In this document: piece by piece, positions 1-8,137 of the stretch
How the letters are laid out: the number at the start of each line of letters is the position of its first letter
How positions within the stretch are numbered: position 1 is the first letter of the stretch
Origin: JASFBA01 sp036172265
Lineage (GTDB): Bacteria > Chloroflexota > Chloroflexia > DTKN01
DNA length: 18,386 nucleotides
NCBI GenBank assembly: GCA_036172265.1
Contig: JASFBA010000071.1
Coordinates: 1-18,386 of the forward strand
Direction: 5' to 3'
Notes under the pieces: generated by a model
The model's database searches: none
What the model saw: the letters and a program-made list of their open reading frames with translations, nothing else
What the model was told of the DNA's origin: nothing
Program-made: the position numbers and the translations under genes

Positions 1-88
<88 letters not shown>

Positions 89-183
89 ACAAAAGAGCCG
101 GCCGGCGTTTCGGGACACGCCTTGTGCCAAGCGGCCCGGCCCGCCGGCCGAAAGCGAGGCTGGCCTATTCGCCCCCACCCTGG

Positions 184-206
184 CCCTCCCCCACACGGGG
201 GGAGGG
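184..206. repeat. 9-bp inverted repeat, CCCTCCCCC / GGGGGAGGG
   Basis: Bases 184-192 pair perfectly with 198-206 around a five-base loop (ACACG). There is no T-tract after it, so it is not an obvious intrinsic terminator, although it could end transcription from a gene left of the contig edge. The composition is strongly homopurine/homopyrimidine. Confidence 0.55.
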
Positions 207-348
207 GACTTGCAGGGATGCCCTCCGGCGAGCGGCCCGGCCGAGGCCTCGCCCTCCCAGGAACGGGGATGAGGACGGGTGCCCACCGGGTTCGGCCGGG
301 CCACGGAGACATTTTGACGCCGGCGGCAGCGCCTTTCTGCGGGGGGCT

Positions 349-373
349 TCGGGGGGTATGCCATACCCCCCGA
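349..373. repeat. 25-base palindrome with G6/C6 arms
   Basis: Arms 349-360 and 362-373 are exact reverse complements around a single central C (arm TCGGGGGGTATG). It sits about 70 bases upstream of the -10 box at 445-450, so it could be a structured upstream site or a small mobile palindrome. The flanking G-runs at 341-346, 375-379 and 384-388 give the plus strand four G-tracts, which makes a G-quadruplex an alternative fold. Confidence 0.6.
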
Positions 374-441
374 CGGGGGTGCAGGGGGCGAGTAGGGGCC
401 GGCCGCAACCGACTCACGGACATACTGCACGAGGACGAATG

Positions 442-450
442 TGGTATAAT
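442..450 (+). promoter_or_regulatory. Extended -10 promoter of the exonuclease-HerA-PriA operon
   Basis: The sequence TGGTATAAT is a perfect extended -10 (TG at 442-443, TATAAT at 445-450). No good -35 box is visible 16-18 bases upstream, which fits an extended -10 promoter. Transcription would start near 457. The AGGAGG ribosome-binding site at 461-466 and the GTG start at 472 follow at once, so the leader is very short. Confidence 0.7.
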
Positions 451-471
451 AGGGGTTAGCAGGAGGATGCT

Positions 472-1314
472 GTGGCCGATCCATTGCTCTCTTTGCCGCT
501 ATACCAGGTGACCTTTGCCGTGCTCGATGTGGAGACGACCGGGCTTTATCCGGCCCTAGGCGATGCCATCTGTGAGGTAGCCGTCTTGCGAGGATGCGAT
601 GGCCGGGTCCTGAGCCAGTACCAACAACTGGTGGACCCCGGCCGGCCGATTTCGCCCGAGGCCTATGCCGTCAATCGTATCAGCAGCGACCTCCTACGCG
701 GAGCCCCACCCTTTGGTCGCATCGCCGATCAGGTGCTGGCCTGCCTGGAAGGGGCGGCCGTGGTGGCCCACAATGCCCCGTTCGACCTCTCCTTCCTGGT
801 TGCCGCGTTGGAGGAGGCCGGCCGGCCCATTCCTAACAATCCGGTGGTGGACACCCTGGCCCTGGCGCGCAACTGCTACGGCTTCCCCAGCAACAGCCTC
901 CAGGCGGTGGCCGGCCGGCTGGGCATCGTTCCCTCACGTCGCCACCGCGCCCTGGGCGATGCCCGGGCCACCTGGCGGGTGCTGGAGTTTTTCATCCAGG
1001 ACCTGCAATCCCGCTGGGGAATTTCCACCCTGGGGGAACTGATCCGGGCCCAGGGAGGACCGATCCCCTGGCCGCGTTCGGTGCCTCGGGAGATTCTGCC
1101 CCAAGTCCTGACCGAGGCTTTGGAAAGGAAAAAGCCCCTCCTCCTGCGCTATTGCTCCTCGGAAGGGCAGGTGACCGAGCGGACCGTCGAGCCGCTACGG
1201 GTAGGAACCTACCAGGGGGCCGTCTACCTGGTGGCCCGCTGCCTGTCGCGTGGCGAGCAACGCACCTTCCGCCTGGACCGCATTCTGGAGATGCGGCTAC
1301 ACGAGTGGGTCTGA
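472..1314 (+). CDS. DnaQ-type (DEDDh) 3'-5' exonuclease fused to a C-terminal WYL-like domain
   Basis: This 280-residue protein is a predicted cytoplasmic 3'-5' exonuclease of the DNA polymerase III epsilon superfamily. Exo I is FAVLDVETTGL with Asp19 and Glu21, Exo II is VVAHNAPFDLSFL with Asp105, and Exo III is HRALGDARATW with His158 and Asp163, so all DEDDh metal ligands are present. The exonuclease fold covers about residues 12-175. Residues about 207-278 match the WYL pattern: a basic/Tyr strand (LLLRYCSSEG), R-x-VEPL, a VYLVARCL strand and RTFRLDRI. The WYL tripeptide itself is replaced by VYL. The GTG start follows AGGAGG (461-466) by five bases. It is first in an operon with the HerA-like and PriA genes (29-base gap to the next), which suggests trimming of 3' ends during repair or restart. 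The exonuclease call is secure. The WYL assignment is by pattern only. Confidence 0.9.
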   Translation: MADPLLSLPLYQVTFAVLDVETTGLYPALGDAICEVAVLRGCDGRVLSQYQQLVDPGRPISPEAYAVNRISSDLLRGAPPFGRIADQVLACLEGAAVVAHNAPFDLSFLVAALEEAGRPIPNNPVVDTLALARNCYGFPSNSLQAVAGRLGIVPSRRHRALGDARATWRVLEFFIQDLQSRWGISTLGELIRAQGGPIPWPRSVPREILPQVLTEALERKKPLLLRYCSSEGQVTERTVEPLRVGTYQGAVYLVARCLSRGEQRTFRLDRILEMRLHEWV

Positions 1315-1343
1315 AGGCCAACCCCGACCTTCGGGAGGTCTCT

Positions 1344-3020
1344 ATGGAAGAACGGCAACGGTTGGGCATCGTCGTCTCCGGTTCGCTGGCCGAAGGGCTG
1401 ACCGTCCGGCTGGATGGACAGGTCTCGGTCGAAGATGTGGCTGTGGGCCGCTACGTAGTCATCGAGGGTGAGCGGCGGCGCTTCTTCGGCATGGTGACCG
1501 ATGTGCGACTGGGCCTTCTGAGCGAACACTTTCGCTTTACCCCGCCGCCCATCTCCGATCCCTTTATCGCTCAGGTTGTGCGCGGCAGCGGCACCTTCGG
1601 CTTGCTCGAGGTGGCCCCGATGCTTACCCTGCCGGCCGGCGAGGAGGCCGCGATGGAAGTCCCCCAGCCGGTCAAGACGGTCCCGGCGCATTTCGCCCCG
1701 GTCTATCCGGCCAGTCCCCAAGCCGTGGCCGCCGTCTTCGGGAAGGAAGACGAGCGCCACTTTCCCATCGGCACGCCGGTGGATATGGAAGATGTGCCCA
1801 TCTGCCTGGACCTGGGCCGGCTGGTGGAGCGCTCCAGCGGCATCTTTGGCAAATCGGGCACCGGCAAGACCTTTCTCACCCGCCTCCTCCTGGTGGGCAT
1901 CGCCCAGCGCGATACCGCCGTCAGCCTGGTCTTTGATATGCACAACGAGTACGGTTGGGAGGGCTCCTTCGAGGATTCCCGCTACGGCAAAGTGCGCGGC
2001 CTGAAGCGCCTCTTCCCGGAGAAGGTGGCCATCTTCACCCTGGACCCCTCCTCCTCACGGCGCCGGCAGGTGCCCTTTGATTTCGGGGTGGAGATTCCCT
2101 ACGACCAGGTGATGCCCCAGGACATGGAGATGCTGCGCGACACGTTGGACCTCTCTCAGGCGGCGATGGATGCCGTCTACCGGCTGGGGGAAAAACTGGG
2201 GCCGGCCTGGCTGCGCACCTTTCTGGAAATGGAAAGCGCCGAGGAACTGGATGTGCTGGCCGCCACCTACGGGCTGCATGCCGGTTCCCTTCAGGCCCTC
2301 CATCGCAAACTGGGTCGGCTGCGCCGGCTGAAATTCCTGCGTCCCGAGGTCACTGACGATTCGGTGGCCCGCATCATAGAATGTCTGAACGCCGGCATCC
2401 ACGTAGTACTGGAGTTCGGCGGCTATTCCGACCTCACCGCCTACGTCCTGGTAGCCAACCTCCTTACCCGTCGCATCCACGAGGCCTATGTCCAGGCGAT
2501 GGAGCGCTACCTGGGCGAGCAAGGACCGGAACCGCGCCCTCTCCTCATCACCATCGAGGAGGCGCACAAGTTCCTGGGGCCGGAGGTGGCTGCCCAGACG
2601 GCCTTTGGCACCATCGCCCGCGAGATGCGCAAGTATAACGTCACCCTGCTGGTGGTGGACCAGCGCCCCTCCAGTATTGACGGCGAAGTGATGAGCCAGA
2701 TCGGCACGCGCATCACCTACCTCCTGGACGATGAGAAGGACATTGCCGCCATTCTAGGGGGCATGGCTGGAGCCGGCCGGTTGCGGACGGTGCTGGCCCG
2801 GCTGGATACGCGGAAGCAGGCCCTGATCCTGGGCCATGCCGTGCCGATGCCGGTGGTCATCCAGACCCGGGAGTATGGGACACCGGAATCGTACCGCGCC
2901 CTGGGCGCTTTTCTCGAGGGGGCCGAACTGGCCCGCCAGGCCAGCCGGGAAGGAGTGGGTTTGCCACCCCCGTCCCTGCCCTCGTTGCGTCCCAGCGATG
3001 AGGAGGAGGACTGGCTATAG
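1344..3020 (+). CDS. HerA-like hexameric DNA-translocating ATPase (HAS barrel plus FtsK/HerA P-loop)
   Basis: The 558-residue protein is a predicted ring-forming DNA translocase of the HerA/FtsK class. Residues about 5-60 look like the HAS barrel (GIVVSGSLAEGL, then GRYVVIEG). The Walker A motif is GKSGTGKT at 169-176, Walker B is LLITIEEAH near 400-408, and a conserved VDQRPSSID (438-446) supplies the likely sensor and arginine finger. The ATG at 1344 was chosen because GGGAGGT lies at 1334-1340 and the HAS barrel begins right after. An in-frame start at 1152 would overlap the exonuclease gene by more than 160 bases and adds only low-complexity residues. HerA usually works with the NurA nuclease in DNA end resection. 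Here no NurA is seen, and the upstream partner is the DnaQ-type exonuclease. The TAG stop overlaps the GTG start of priA by one base, so the two are translationally coupled. Confidence 0.9.
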   Translation: MEERQRLGIVVSGSLAEGLTVRLDGQVSVEDVAVGRYVVIEGERRRFFGMVTDVRLGLLSEHFRFTPPPISDPFIAQVVRGSGTFGLLEVAPMLTLPAGEEAAMEVPQPVKTVPAHFAPVYPASPQAVAAVFGKEDERHFPIGTPVDMEDVPICLDLGRLVERSSGIFGKSGTGKTFLTRLLLVGIAQRDTAVSLVFDMHNEYGWEGSFEDSRYGKVRGLKRLFPEKVAIFTLDPSSSRRRQVPFDFGVEIPYDQVMPQDMEMLRDTLDLSQAAMDAVYRLGEKLGPAWLRTFLEMESAEELDVLAATYGLHAGSLQALHRKLGRLRRLKFLRPEVTDDSVARIIECLNAGIHVVLEFGGYSDLTAYVLVANLLTRRIHEAYVQAMERYLGEQGPEPRPLLITIEEAHKFLGPEVAAQTAFGTIAREMRKYNVTLLVVDQRPSSIDGEVMSQIGTRITYLLDDEKDIAAILGGMAGAGRLRTVLARLDTRKQALILGHAVPMPVVIQTREYGTPESYRALGAFLEGAELARQASREGVGLPPPSLPSLRPSDEEEDWL

Positions 3021-5893
3021 TGGCCGGGGCGCTGTATGCCGATGTGGTCGTGCGTCAGGGGGCCCGGGTGGTGGGCACTTTTTCTTATGCCGTGCCGCCG
3101 GCCCTGAGGGCCGCCGTCGCCCCCGGCCAGGTCGTCCGGGTTCCTTTTCGGCGGACCCGTCTGCCGGCCATCGTCGTTGCCCTGAGCGAACAGGCCCCCG
3201 ACTTTGAGACCCGCGACCTCCTGGAGATCGCCGAACCCACTCCGGTCCTCACCCCAATCCAGATCGCCCTGGGCCGCTGGATGGCCGAACACTACCTTTG
3301 CTCTCTGGCCGAGGCCCTCTTCGCCATGCTTCCCCCGGGGCTCCTGGGCCGCACCCGTACCCTTGTCGTGCTGACCGAACCCGGCCGCAACCGCCCCCTG
3401 GAGGGACTGCTCCCGCTTTCCCAGCGGGTCATCGAGGAACTGCGCGGCTCCGGTGGAAACATGGACCTTCCGGCTTTGGCCCGGGCGGTCAGACGGAAGG
3501 AGTTGGGGAAAACGCTGGCCCGACTGGAACGGGAAGGCTGGCTGCAGTTGTTGACCCGTATCGAAGAGCCGGCGGCCCGCCCGCACCGCGAACCCTTCCT
3601 GGTGTTGAGCGCCTCCCCGGAAGAGGTAGCGGCCCTGCGGGAAACCTTGGCCGGCCGACGCAACTCTCCGGCCGCCCGGGTCCTGGAGGCCCTGGCCCGC
3701 TCTCCGGGCGGCATTCGGGAGACCAAGACCCTTTGCCGTGAGGTCAAGGTCGAACCGAAGGTCATCGCCGACCTGGAAGCGGAGGGTCTGGTGCGTTCCC
3801 TGGAGGAGGAAAGCCGGCTCCGGCTGGTGGCTTCGGAGGAAGAGGTGGCCGGTTTCTTGGAGAAAGAGGCCCGCCGGTTTCCTCGGGGGTGCGCCCTGCT
3901 GCGTCGTTTGCAGGAAACGGGAGGCATGCTCGAACGGGGGGACGAATCCGTGCCGGCCGAGGTCTGGCGGGCCCTGGAACGGCGGGGGCTGGTACGTTGG
4001 GAGCGACGGCCGGCACAGGTGCGGCTGAGCGTCCTCCCCGAAGTCGCCCTAGCCCGGGCCGCCTCCCTGCGCCGCACCCGCGCCGACGAGCGCCTCCTAG
4101 CCCTCCTGGAACGCCTGGGGCAGGCTGAGGGGCGCGCCTTGCCCCTTTCTACCATCGGCCGAGAGGAGGCCGCTGCCCTTCTGGAGGCCGGCGTGGCCCG
4201 GACGGAGGAACGGGAACGGCTGCGCGACCCGCTGGCCGGCCGAGAGTTTGCCCCCGAGCCACCTCCGCCTCTTACCGAAGGCCAGGGCCGGGTCTGGCGC
4301 GAGATCTACGAGGCCTTTGGCCGAGGTGGAAGCCATATCTTCCTCCTTCACGGCGTTACCGGAAGCGGCAAAACCGAGATTTACCTGCGCGCCCTCGGGC
4401 GGGTCCTGCGGGAAGGCCGGCAGGCCATCGTCCTGGTCCCGGAAATTTCGCTTACCCCTCAGACCGTGCAGCGCTTTGCGGCCCGTTTCCCCGGTCGGGT
4501 GACCATCCTTCACAGCGGCCTGAGTGTGGGTGAGCGTTACGACCAGTGGCGTCGGGTGCGGGCCGGCCAGGTAGACGTGGTCATCGGGCCGCGATCGGCC
4601 CTCTTTGCCCCGTTGCCCAACTTGGGTCTGATCATCGTGGACGAGGAGCACGACGACTCTTACAAGCAGGACGACCCTCCTCCCCGCTACCACGCCCGGG
4701 AGACGGCCCTGGCTTTGGCCCGTCTCACCGGAAGCATCGTCATCCTGGGCAGCGCTACTCCTTCTATCGAATCGTACAGCCGGGCCCAGCAGGGACATTA
4801 CCGCTTGTTGGAACTTCCAGAACGCATCCGTGTGCGCCAAGATTCTGCCGGCCGGCCCCTGGTGCTCATCCAGACCGCTCTGCCCCGGGTCGAGGTGGTG
4901 GATATGCGGGAAGAACTCCGGGCCGGCAACACGAGTATCTTCAGCCGTTCCCTCCAGCGGGCCCTGCGGGAAACGCTTTCGGCCGGCGAGCAGGCCATCC
5001 TTTTCCTCAACCGCCGCGGGGCGGCCACCTTTGTCCTGTGCCGTGACTGCGGCCATGTCGTGCGCTGCCCACACTGCGAAGTCCCTTACGTCTATCATGC
5101 CGACCCGGGCCGTCTCCTCTGTCACCGCTGCGGCCGGAGGTCTTCCGTCCCGACCTCTTGTCCGGCCTGCCGGAGCACCCGTATCCGCCACTTTGGCGCC
5201 GGCACAGAGCGGGTGGAGGCTGAGGTGCTGCACCTGCTTCCTTCTGCCCGTGTGTTACGCTGGGACCGTGATGTCGCGGACGTTCGCGGCGGTGTTCTGG
5301 AGGCTTTTGCCCGACGGGAAGCCGAGGTCCTGGTGGGGACGCAGATGGTGGCCAAGGGGCTGGACCTGCCCGGGGTTTCGCTGGTGGGGGTGGTGAGCGC
5401 CGACACGGTGCTGCACCTGCCCGATTTTCGCTCGGCGGAGCGCACTTTCCAACTGGTCACCCAGGTGATCGGGCGGGCCGGCCGGCGGGAGGAGCGTGGC
5501 CGGGCCATCATCCAGACCTACCACCCCGACCACTATGCCATCCAATCCGCCGCCCGGCAGGACTATGCCGCCTTCTTCCGTCAGGAGATGGCCTTTCGCA
5601 CCCGCTACGGCTACCCGCCGCTTCGGGAAATGGCCCGGCTGGTCTATAGCCACAGCCGGGAAGAGCGGGCCCGAGAGGAGGCCGATCGGGTGGCCCGCCT
5701 CCTGGAAGGAAAGATTTCGGCCGTGCCCGGGGCCCGTCTGGTCGGCCCGGCACCGGCCTTTGTCCTGCGCCACCAGGGCCGCTACCGTTGGCAGGTCCTC
5801 CTCCTGGCACCCGAGGTGCAGCCTCTGCTCCAAGGGTTCGTCCTTCCGGAGGGCTGGAACGTGGATGTAGACCCCGTCTCTCTGCTCAGTTGA
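3020..5893 (+). CDS. priA: PriA, primosomal replication-restart helicase (superfamily 2), extended form
   Basis: PriA recognises stalled forks and reloads the replicative helicase. The N-terminal 3'-end-binding domain covers about residues 1-110 (ADVVVRQGARVVGTFSY). Helicase motifs are clear: Walker A GVTGSGKT at 445-452, DEEH at 541-544, GSATPSIES near 577, GTQMVAKGLDLPG near 773 and QVIGRAGR near 815. Eight Cys at 674, 677, 683, 686, 701, 704, 714 and 717 form the two zinc sites embedded in the helicase. At 957 residues it is much longer than E. coli PriA (732). The extra length lies between the N-terminal domain and Walker A, where about four winged-helix-like units seem to repeat. The GTG start overlaps the HerA-like stop by one base, with AGGAGGAGGA at 3001-3010 as ribosome-binding site. 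The family call is certain. The repeat reading is inference. Confidence 0.97.
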   Translation: MAGALYADVVVRQGARVVGTFSYAVPPALRAAVAPGQVVRVPFRRTRLPAIVVALSEQAPDFETRDLLEIAEPTPVLTPIQIALGRWMAEHYLCSLAEALFAMLPPGLLGRTRTLVVLTEPGRNRPLEGLLPLSQRVIEELRGSGGNMDLPALARAVRRKELGKTLARLEREGWLQLLTRIEEPAARPHREPFLVLSASPEEVAALRETLAGRRNSPAARVLEALARSPGGIRETKTLCREVKVEPKVIADLEAEGLVRSLEEESRLRLVASEEEVAGFLEKEARRFPRGCALLRRLQETGGMLERGDESVPAEVWRALERRGLVRWERRPAQVRLSVLPEVALARAASLRRTRADERLLALLERLGQAEGRALPLSTIGREEAAALLEAGVARTEERERLRDPLAGREFAPEPPPPLTEGQGRVWREIYEAFGRGGSHIFLLHGVTGSGKTEIYLRALGRVLREGRQAIVLVPEISLTPQTVQRFAARFPGRVTILHSGLSVGERYDQWRRVRAGQVDVVIGPRSALFAPLPNLGLIIVDEEHDDSYKQDDPPPRYHARETALALARLTGSIVILGSATPSIESYSRAQQGHYRLLELPERIRVRQDSAGRPLVLIQTALPRVEVVDMREELRAGNTSIFSRSLQRALRETLSAGEQAILFLNRRGAATFVLCRDCGHVVRCPHCEVPYVYHADPGRLLCHRCGRRSSVPTSCPACRSTRIRHFGAGTERVEAEVLHLLPSARVLRWDRDVADVRGGVLEAFARREAEVLVGTQMVAKGLDLPGVSLVGVVSADTVLHLPDFRSAERTFQLVTQVIGRAGRREERGRAIIQTYHPDHYAIQSAARQDYAAFFRQEMAFRTRYGYPPLREMARLVYSHSREERAREEADRVARLLEGKISAVPGARLVGPAPAFVLRHQGRYRWQVLLLAPEVQPLLQGFVLPEGWNVDVDPVSLLS

Positions 5894-5902
5894 GGTGAGG
5901 GT

Positions 5903-6526
5903 ATGGAATTTCTTCTGCTCCTGGTCAGTACAGCGACCATCTCCCTCTCCGGCGTAATGATGCCCGGCCCGGTCTTTGCTGTCACTGTGGCTCGGGGCCG
6001 GACTTCCCCCTGGGCCGGCTCTCTGGTGGCCCTGGGCCACGGTACCATCGAGTTTCCTTTGATGGCTCTGGTGACCTGGGGGCTGGCCTCTTTCTTCCAG
6101 GAACGTTCGGTGCAGATTGCCATCGGCCTGGCCGGCGGGGCCATGCTGGTCTGGATGGGTTGGGGACTCCTGCGTAGCCGGCCGGAACAGGAAAAGACTT
6201 CGGAAACCGTTCGGACCTGGCATGCCATGCCCCTCCTGGCCGGCCTAATGACGACGGCCGCCAACCCCTACTTTTTCCTCTGGTGGGTTACGGTGGGGAC
6301 CCTCCTTCTAGCCCGGGGATTGACCTTTGGGCTGTGGGGTCTCCTGGCCGTGGCCGTAACCCACTGGGTATGCGACCTGATTTGGGATACCTTGGTCTCT
6401 TTCCTCACCTTCCACAGCCGACGCCTGTGGACGCCGCTGGTCCATCGCCTGGTCTTTGGAGCCTGCGGCCTCTTGCTCGTGGGCTTTGGCATCTACTTTG
6501 CCGTGAGTGCGCTCCTGGGAGAATAA
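5903..6526 (+). CDS. LysE/RhtB-family amino acid exporter-like membrane protein
   Basis: This 207-residue inner-membrane protein has about six hydrophobic segments. It carries the family signature MMPGPVFAVTVARG (19-32), followed by GSLVALGHG (39-47) and the conserved NPYFFLWWVT (121-130). Members export amino acids such as lysine, arginine, homoserine or threonine by proton antiport, but the substrate here cannot be read from sequence. The NPYFFLWW form is of the type seen in LysE-like proteins of archaea and Chloroflexota. The ATG follows the priA stop by nine bases with GAGGTGAGGG as ribosome-binding site, so it is the last gene of the operon. No functional link to the DNA-processing genes is evident. 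Confidence 0.85.
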   Translation: MEFLLLLVSTATISLSGVMMPGPVFAVTVARGRTSPWAGSLVALGHGTIEFPLMALVTWGLASFFQERSVQIAIGLAGGAMLVWMGWGLLRSRPEQEKTSETVRTWHAMPLLAGLMTTAANPYFFLWWVTVGTLLLARGLTFGLWGLLAVAVTHWVCDLIWDTLVSFLTFHSRRLWTPLVHRLVFGACGLLLVGFGIYFAVSALLGE

Positions 6527-6543
6527 GTCCATCCGAGAACAGG

Positions 6544-6588
<45 letters not shown>

Positions 6589-6614
6589 ATAAAGGCAGCT
6601 TTCAAGCCTGCTCC

Positions 6615-7979
6615 TTATACCTGGACCTCTTTCCACCGACCGCGTCGGAAGAGGGCCCAGATAAGGGTCGAGCGGCCGGCCCAGTCCACCGCTGTTCCCC
6701 ACCAGACCCCGGCCAGTCCCCAGCCCAGGACGACGGCAAAGAGGTAGACCACCACCAGGCGCAAACAGGCCACGCCGAAGAGGGAGACCCACATCGGCGT
6801 GCGAGTGTCTCCGGCACCACGGAGTCCTCCGGATAGCACCATCTGGGCCGCCAGGAAGGGCTGTTCAACAGCGGCTATACGCACGGCCAGTCCGGCCTGG
6901 TCCAGCACCTCCGGGGTACTGCCGAAGATGGTGACAATCTGGGGGCCCAGGGCGGCATAGATCATCCCGATAGCCCCGGTCAACCCCAAGGCTATAAGGA
7001 GGGTACGTTGGATGCCCGTTTCGGCGACCTCCGGAGACCCGGCTCCCAGAGCCTGGCCAGCCAGGGTGGCGGCGGCCACGCTCAACCCCCAGCCGGGCAT
7101 GAAGGAAAGTGACTCCACCCGCAAGGCCAGTTGATGGGCAGCCAGCGGGACCGTCCCCAAGCGGGTCACGATGGACATAAAGACCAAGTAGCCCAGGCGA
7201 GAGATAATCGTTTCGCCCAGGTTAGGCAGGCCCAGGCGGACGATACGCCAGATGAGGTGGCCGTCCCAACGGGTGAGGGCGGCCGGTCGCACCTGTATTA
7301 CGCTCCATCCCCGGAAGAGTACTAGCAGGGCCAGTCCTCCGCCCAGAGCCCGGGCCGAAGCCGTCGCTACTCCGGCACCGGCCAGCCCCAGCGCCGGGAT
7401 AGGCCCCAGGCCGAAGACAAGCACTGTTGCCGACGCTACATTCCATACATTCATCGCCAGGGTGAACCACATCGGCGTACGGGTATCGCCGGCCCCGCGC
7501 AGGATGCCGTTGGCCACCATCAGCGGGAAACTCAGGAAGGAAGTGCTCAGGATGAGGCGGAGGTACAATCCGCCGGCCTGGGCTACAGCCGCTTCCGCTC
7601 CCAGGAAGGAGAGGAGGCCCTCTACCAGCGGCATCAGGAGGGCCATGATCAGGACGGACAGGAGCAGGCCCAATCCCAGGGACTGACCGGCCACCCGCCC
7701 GGCCTGCTGGAAATCGCGCTCTCCCCAGGACCGAGCCACCAGCGCCGTCGCGCTCACCGCCAAGGCCTCGAAGAGACCGTTGGCAGCAAACATCACCGTG
7801 CTTCCCAGTCCCACAGCGGCCAAGGCCACGTCGTCGTGTAGCCAGCCGATGAGGAGGGTATCGGCAAAGAAGACGGCGGTGACCAGGAGATTTTCCATCA
7901 CGGCCGGGGCAGCCAGGGTGACTACCGTGCGGGTCAACTTTTCCGGACGCAGGTCCAGCGGCCGTCCCTCTTTGGGCAA
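6615..7979 (-). CDS. MATE-family multidrug/cation efflux transporter (DinF/NorM type)
   Basis: The 454-residue protein has the MATE length and layout of about 12 membrane helices in two homologous halves. Signatures are LAAPAVMENLLVTAVFFADTL near residues 23-43, NGILRGAGDTRTPMWFTLAM in the first half and SGGLRGAGDTRTPMWVSLF in the second. The duplicated RGAGDTRTPMW shows the internal repeat directly. Such proteins export cationic drugs or metabolites by H+ or Na+ antiport, but the substrate is unknown. The TTG start at 7979 follows a modest AGGGG ribosome-binding site, and no ATG or GTG lies nearby upstream. The next downstream Met (residue 28) would remove the first helix. The gene is monocistronic, divergent from the tRNA-Ser pair, and ends at the palindrome at 6545-6588. 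Confidence 0.92.
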   Translation of the reverse strand: MPKEGRPLDLRPEKLTRTVVTLAAPAVMENLLVTAVFFADTLLIGWLHDDVALAAVGLGSTVMFAANGLFEALAVSATALVARSWGERDFQQAGRVAGQSLGLGLLLSVLIMALLMPLVEGLLSFLGAEAAVAQAGGLYLRLILSTSFLSFPLMVANGILRGAGDTRTPMWFTLAMNVWNVASATVLVFGLGPIPALGLAGAGVATASARALGGGLALLVLFRGWSVIQVRPAALTRWDGHLIWRIVRLGLPNLGETIISRLGYLVFMSIVTRLGTVPLAAHQLALRVESLSFMPGWGLSVAAATLAGQALGAGSPEVAETGIQRTLLIALGLTGAIGMIYAALGPQIVTIFGSTPEVLDQAGLAVRIAAVEQPFLAAQMVLSGGLRGAGDTRTPMWVSLFGVACLRLVVVYLFAVVLGWGLAGVWWGTAVDWAGRSTLIWALFRRGRWKEVQV

Positions 7980-7993
7980 GGTTTGACCCCTAC

Positions 7994-8022
7994 TTGACAG
8001 GACACCTCTTTCCAGGTATACT
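7994..8022 (+). promoter_or_regulatory. Near-consensus sigma70-type promoter of the tRNA-Ser pair
   Basis: A perfect TTGACA at 7994-7999 is followed after exactly 17 bases by TATACT at 8017-8022. The predicted transcription start (about 8029) lies just before the mature 5' end of tRNA-Ser(UGA) at 8034. The -35 box lies about 15 bases upstream of the divergent MATE start codon, so the two units share this short region. Confidence 0.88.
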
Positions 8023-8033
8023 GAAGATGGTCT

Positions 8034-8120
8034 GGAGAGGTGTCCGAGTGGTTGATGGTGCGGCTCTTGAAAAGCCGTGAGCGCAATGCTCCGTGGGTTC
8101 GAATCCCACCCTCTCCGCCA
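8034..8120 (+). tRNA. tRNA-Ser (anticodon UGA)
   Basis: The acceptor stem GGAGAGG (8034-8040) pairs with CCTCTCC (8110-8116), followed by discriminator G and encoded CCA (8118-8120). The anticodon stem CGGCT/AGCCG (8061-8065, 8073-8077) encloses the loop CTTGAAA with anticodon TGA (8068-8070). A long class II variable arm follows, then the T arm with GGTTCGAATCC. It reads UCA codons and other UCN codons by wobble. It is co-transcribed with the next tRNA, which starts 17 bases downstream. Confidence 0.97.
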
Positions 8121-8137
8121 CTTGCCAGCCGTGTGCC

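Larger units (their letters stand above)
89..440. other. Non-coding leader rich in G/C runs, no gene seen
   Basis: This stretch of about 350 bases between the C homopolymer and the first promoter has no convincing gene. Two overlapping open frames cross it (from 122 and 124), but they have no ribosome-binding site, their composition is dominated by Pro, Arg and Gly, and one runs through the start of the exonuclease gene. What it does hold is a 9-bp hairpin (184-206), a 25-base near-perfect palindrome (349-373) and four runs of five or six G between 341 and 388. Confidence 0.6.

Noticed and set aside
122..511. Two overlapping open frames (122-511 and 124-459) in the leader
   Set aside because: No ribosome-binding site, Pro/Arg/Gly-dominated content, overlap with each other and with the real exonuclease start, and they cross the promoter.
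1152..1343. Upstream in-frame start extending the HerA-like protein by 64 residues
   Set aside because: It overlaps the exonuclease by more than 160 bases and adds low-complexity residues. The ATG at 1344 has a good GGGAGGT.
4097..6223. Long minus-strand frames (4097-5233, 5255-6223) opposite priA and the LysE-like gene
   Set aside because: No recognisable motifs, composition typical of antisense GC-rich frames, and priA motifs on the plus strand are unambiguous.
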